A DNA stretch of 64,000 nt from contig NZ_CP090953.1 of the NCBI RefSeq assembly GCF_021513175.1, positions 1,049,001-1,113,000 of the forward strand, read 5' to 3'. A program made the position numbers and the translations under genes. The notes below the pieces were generated by a model that was not told where the DNA came from, did no database searches, and was given only the letters and a program-made list of their open reading frames with translations. The DNA comes from Sphingomonas sp. S2-65. Lineage in GTDB: Bacteria > Pseudomonadota > Alphaproteobacteria > Sphingomonadales > Sphingomonadaceae. This document shows, in pieces, positions 61,057 to 64,000 of this stretch (positions within the stretch are counted from its first letter, which is position 1; every line of letters starts with the position of its first letter).

Positions 61057-62571
61057 ATGATCGGCCGGGTAGTGACGGGTCTGGCATTGGCGGCCGCAAG
61101 CGCAGGCGCGGCACCGCTATCCAAAGCGCCGGATCCCGAAACGCGCGCCTGGTGGGCACTCGCGTCGGAACTGTCGAGCGATGCCATGGCAGGCCGCGAC
61201 ACCGGCTCCGCCGGCTATGATCGCGCCGCGGAACTGGTCGCGAAGCACTTCGCGGCGGCCGGACTACGACCGGCCGGGACCGACGGGTCGTGGCTCCAGT
61301 CGGTGCCCATGCACGAAATGGCGATCGCGTCCGCGCGGATCACCGTCGCGGGCAAGCCCCTGCGGTTCCTCCACGACTTCACCGTCCAGCCCGGGCCGTC
61401 GATGCCTACCCGGCTGTCGGCCCCGCTCGTCTATGCCGGTTATTGCGCGGCGACCACTCTCGGCGCGGCGACCGGCAAGATCGTCATCTGCCACGGCGTG
61501 AACCGCGACGGCCTGCCGTCGGGCGCCGACCGCACTGCCGCGGCGAAGGCCGCCGGTGCCGCCGGCATCATCACCATTTCGGATCCCGGCTTCACCGTCG
61601 AGCCACCGCGCTGGCCTTTCGCTTATGCCCGTGCCACGTGGCTCGCCGGATCGCCGCCGCCGTCCGACACGATGCTGCGGATGACACTGAACGCCGATGC
61701 GCTGGCCACGCTGATCGCCGGCAGCGGTCAGGATGCGCAGGCACTCGTCGCCGCGGGCAGCGCCGGAAAACCGCTTCCCCGCTTCGATGTCCGGGGCGCC
61801 CTTTCCGCCGATTTCACCCTGCGCGAGCGAGACCTGCGCTCCCCCAACGTGCTCGGGATGCTTCCGGGCACCGATCCCGCCCTGGCCAACCAGGCGATCG
61901 TGCTTTCGGCGCATCTCGACGGCTACGGCCCGGGTGAGGCGGTTCGCGGCGACGGGATGTACAACGGCACGCTCGACGACGCCGCTTATGTCGCGCTGCT
62001 GATCCAACTCGCCAAGGCCCGGCAGGGGCGCGGCTTTCGCCGGCCGATCCTCTTCGCGGCGTTCACCGGCGAGGAGAAGGGCCTGCTCGGTTCGCGCTGG
62101 TTCGTCCAAAACCCGACAGTGGCGAAGTCGGGCATCGCCGCCAACATCAACCTCGACCAATTGCGGCCGATCTTCCCGCTCGAACTGCTGACCGTCCACG
62201 CGCTCGACGACACCAGCCTCGGCGACGATGCCCGGGCCGTGGCGGCATCGATGGGCATCGCCGTCCAGCACGATCCGGAGCCGGCGCGCAATCTGCTGCG
62301 CCGCGCCGACCAATGGCCGTTCCTCCAGGCCGGCATCCCCGCGACCGCCTTCGTCTTCGGATATCGTCCGGGCACGCCGAGCGAGCGCACCTACCGCCAA
62401 TGGTACCGCACCGGCTACCATCGGCCGCAGGACGACCCGCGGCAGTTCATCGACTGGAAGGCGGCGCGCGACTTCAATTGCTTCTTCTTCTCGCTGGTCG
62501 AGCGGGTGGCCGATCAGGCCCCTGCCCCAAGCTGGAAGCCCGGAAGTACGCTGCGCCCGGCTGCTCGGTAA
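61057..62571 (+). CDS. Secreted M28-family peptidase
   Basis: 504 residues from the ATG at 61057, with GGGGAGCAAG upstream; longer frames lack support. Signal peptide: MIGRVVTGLALAAASAGAAP. A PA-type insert (~90-270) is followed by the zinc catalytic core: LSAHLDGYGPGE (H, D), NGTLDDAAYVALL (D), FAAFTGEEKGLLGSRWFV (E, E), INLDQLRPIFPL (D) and YRTGYHRPQDDP (H). Divergent from the TonB-dependent receptor, with 234 bp between them, so the shared region may control both. It differs more from the other two M28 proteins than they do from each other. Confidence 0.92.
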   Translation: MIGRVVTGLALAAASAGAAPLSKAPDPETRAWWALASELSSDAMAGRDTGSAGYDRAAELVAKHFAAAGLRPAGTDGSWLQSVPMHEMAIASARITVAGKPLRFLHDFTVQPGPSMPTRLSAPLVYAGYCAATTLGAATGKIVICHGVNRDGLPSGADRTAAAKAAGAAGIITISDPGFTVEPPRWPFAYARATWLAGSPPPSDTMLRMTLNADALATLIAGSGQDAQALVAAGSAGKPLPRFDVRGALSADFTLRERDLRSPNVLGMLPGTDPALANQAIVLSAHLDGYGPGEAVRGDGMYNGTLDDAAYVALLIQLAKARQGRGFRRPILFAAFTGEEKGLLGSRWFVQNPTVAKSGIAANINLDQLRPIFPLELLTVHALDDTSLGDDARAVAASMGIAVQHDPEPARNLLRRADQWPFLQAGIPATAFVFGYRPGTPSERTYRQWYRTGYHRPQDDPRQFIDWKAARDFNCFFFSLVERVADQAPAPSWKPGSTLRPAAR

Positions 62572-62704
62572 AAAACGTCCCTCCCGGCGGCGCCAGGAAC
62601 CGGCCATCAACCCGAGAAAGCAGCTCCCCGGCGAAGGCCGGGGCCCAGTTGCGGATCAGCCTGAGGTGTGAGGTCCACAGCATCTGGACCCAACCTCCTC
62701 CGCC

Positions 62705-64000
62705 TCAGCGCCGCGCGGCGCGGCTCTTTTCCCGCGCCGCGGTGAAATCACTGCCCGACCGCCATTGCGGCCAGCGCCCGCTATTCGCCACCTCCAGCGC
62801 GAGCGCATAGACCAGCGCGCCGTCCTGCTCGGCTGCGGCCATGTCCCAGCCTTCCTGGAACTCGTCGCAGCGCTGATGATAGCATTGCGCGTTATACTGC
62901 TGGACGACATCGTCGGCACGCGCACCGCTCATCAGGTCGCGGCCGGCACGGAAGTACAGGCTCGGTACGCCAGCCTGCGCGAACGCATAATGATCCGATC
63001 GCTGATACCAGCCGGCCTCGGGTGCGATCTCGGGCTCGATGCGGCGCCCCTGCGCGCCTGCCAGCCGGGCCAGATCGTCTTCCAGGTCGACGCGGCCAGC
63101 GCCGATCAGCTCCACCGACTTCGTCGCCGGCAGCGCGAGATGCGGGTCGAGGTTGAACACCGCCGCGGTGGTCTCGAGCGGGCGCACTGGATTGGCGACA
63201 TAGTGATAGGCGCCAAGCAGCCCGTCCTCTTCGGAGGTATAGCCGATGAACAGCAGCGTGCGCTGCGTCCTGGGTCCACGCGCGAAGGCACGTGCCACGT
63301 CGAGCAGCGTCGCCGTGCCGACCGCATTGTCGATCGCGCCGTTGCGGATGCGGTCCCCGCCGGCGTCCGCCGGGCCGGCGCCATAGGCATCCCAATGCGC
63401 CCCGAACACCACGGTCTCCTTGGCGCGGCTCGTCCCGTCGAGCCGCGCGATGATGTTGCGGGTGGTCATCGGCGTCGCCCTCACCGTGGCGGACGCGCTC
63501 AGCGCCGCGCCGGGGATCGCGACCGGCTTGAAGCCGGGCTGTTTCGCCGCCCGGATCAGCGCCTCCAGGTCCAGCCCGGCCCGCGATATCAGCTGGGCGG
63601 CAAGGTCGCTCGTGACATATCCGGTCAGCCGTGCCGGACCGCTCGGGGCCGACGCCGAGGCGAGGCGGAAGGTGGCATTCGGGTCCGAATTCCATACCTG
63701 CTGCCACGGCCAGCTCGTCAGCGCCTCGCGGTGGATCGTCAGTACGGCCGCGGCACCCCGTGCAAATGCTGCGGCTGCCTTGCCGCCGGCATAGCGGCTC
63801 CGCTGCCGCCCGCCGAACGGACCGCTGGGCTGGTCATAATCCGGGTCGTTGGGCAGGATCAGCACCACCTTGCCCCGAAGGTCCGCGCCCGCATAATCGT
63901 CCCAGCCGAGTTCGGGCGCGCTGATGCCGAAGCCGGCGAATACGATCGGCGCATCCTGCACTCGGGCGCTGCCCTCGTGCGAGGCGCCAAGGGACCAGTC
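62705..64000 (-). CDS. M28 zinc aminopeptidase, C-terminal part (cut by window end)
   Basis: 432 residues are visible; the frame is open to base 64000, so the start lies outside. The PA-type region is followed by the zinc core: VFGAHWDAYGAGPADAGGDR (H, D), NGAIDNAVGTATLL (D), IGYTSEEDGLLGAYHY (E, E), FNLDPHLALP (D) and QCYHQRCDEFQEGWD (H). Its layout and its ending (WPQWRSGSDF) parallel the M28 gene at 50.0 kb (WPAWKPGSEF), so the two look like paralogues. The metal site is complete. Its promoter and signal peptide cannot be judged. Confidence 0.92.
   Translation of the reverse strand, partial: DWSLGASHEGSARVQDAPIVFAGFGISAPELGWDDYAGADLRGKVVLILPNDPDYDQPSGPFGGRQRSRYAGGKAAAAFARGAAAVLTIHREALTSWPWQQVWNSDPNATFRLASASAPSGPARLTGYVTSDLAAQLISRAGLDLEALIRAAKQPGFKPVAIPGAALSASATVRATPMTTRNIIARLDGTSRAKETVVFGAHWDAYGAGPADAGGDRIRNGAIDNAVGTATLLDVARAFARGPRTQRTLLFIGYTSEEDGLLGAYHYVANPVRPLETTAAVFNLDPHLALPATKSVELIGAGRVDLEDDLARLAGAQGRRIEPEIAPEAGWYQRSDHYAFAQAGVPSLYFRAGRDLMSGARADDVVQQYNAQCYHQRCDEFQEGWDMAAAEQDGALVYALALEVANSGRWPQWRSGSDFTAAREKSRAARR

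Noticed and set aside
61057..64000. Lasso-peptide cluster, suggested by peptidases beside a TonB-dependent receptor
   Set aside because: No precursor, B protein or asparagine-synthetase-like cyclase is present, and the peptidases are M28 zinc enzymes, not the serine-type lasso isopeptidases.
1..64000. CRISPR arrays, insertion sequences and prophage genes
   Set aside because: No regularly spaced repeats, transposases, integrases or phage structural genes were seen anywhere in the window.

Overview
The window is GC-rich and gene-dense, with short gaps and many ATGA/GTGA/TTGA start-stop overlaps. It reads as chromosome of an alphaproteobacterium, most likely Sphingomonas or a close sphingomonad. 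The reasons are a tonB-exbB-exbD-exbD operon, a TonB-dependent receptor beside several secreted peptidases and glycoside hydrolases, a UPF0262 protein, a DUF1285 protein and three c-di-GMP GGDEF/EAL proteins. No phage, insertion sequence or CRISPR array was seen. The genus is inferred from gene content, not from a search.

Layout. 1-2151: end of bioF, then bioD and bioA (biotin). 2348-6169: dnaB, then a plus-strand run of UPF0262, a GH25-like protein, cytidine deaminase and dCTP deaminase. 6257-9324: minus-strand tonB-exbB-exbD-exbD with a periplasmic TPR protein beyond a strong terminator. 9548-18790: mixed housekeeping (folB, an acetyltransferase, a NUDIX hydrolase, cca, parC, a LysR regulator) and a GGDEF-EAL protein. 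18894-20992: a 50-residue protein, then purC-purS-purQ. 21092-26686: queuosine-precursor transporter, tRNA-Arg(UCU), two divergent L,D-transpeptidases, and a pncC-nadE pair for NAD. 26739-30418: a hybrid histidine kinase with an ethylene-receptor-like membrane domain, and a GAF-GGDEF-EAL protein with a degenerate GGDEF site. 30423-36623: oxidoreductase, sugar-type MFS transporter, carboxylesterase with a decayed SGNH-hydrolase remnant behind it, a third L,D-transpeptidase and a lipoprotein. 36736-38239: an overlapping nucleotidyltransferase and metallophosphoesterase pair. 38525-41895: coupled GH3 beta-glucosidase and aldose 1-epimerase.

43273-46978 is the most unusual part. It is a four-gene minus-strand operon: a 28-residue peptide gene too short for routine gene calling, an 11-bp stem-loop, a secreted NTF2-like protein, a membrane M50 zinc protease with a PqqD-like (RRE-type) N-terminus, and a TPR protein. 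The architecture resembles a RiPP or processed-peptide system without an obvious radical SAM enzyme or cyclase. 47340-49871 is a 7TM-GGDEF-EAL protein.

50000-64000 is a nutrient-scavenging region: three M28 peptidases (one cut by the window edge), an M20 peptidase behind a TonB-dependent receptor, an alpha/beta hydrolase, a GH43-like glycosidase, a small zinc-finger protein, a DUF1345 membrane protein and a bile-acid:sodium-symporter-type transporter. The receptor needs the TonB/ExbBD energy that the operon at 6.8-9.3 kb would supply, although any functional pairing is inferred.
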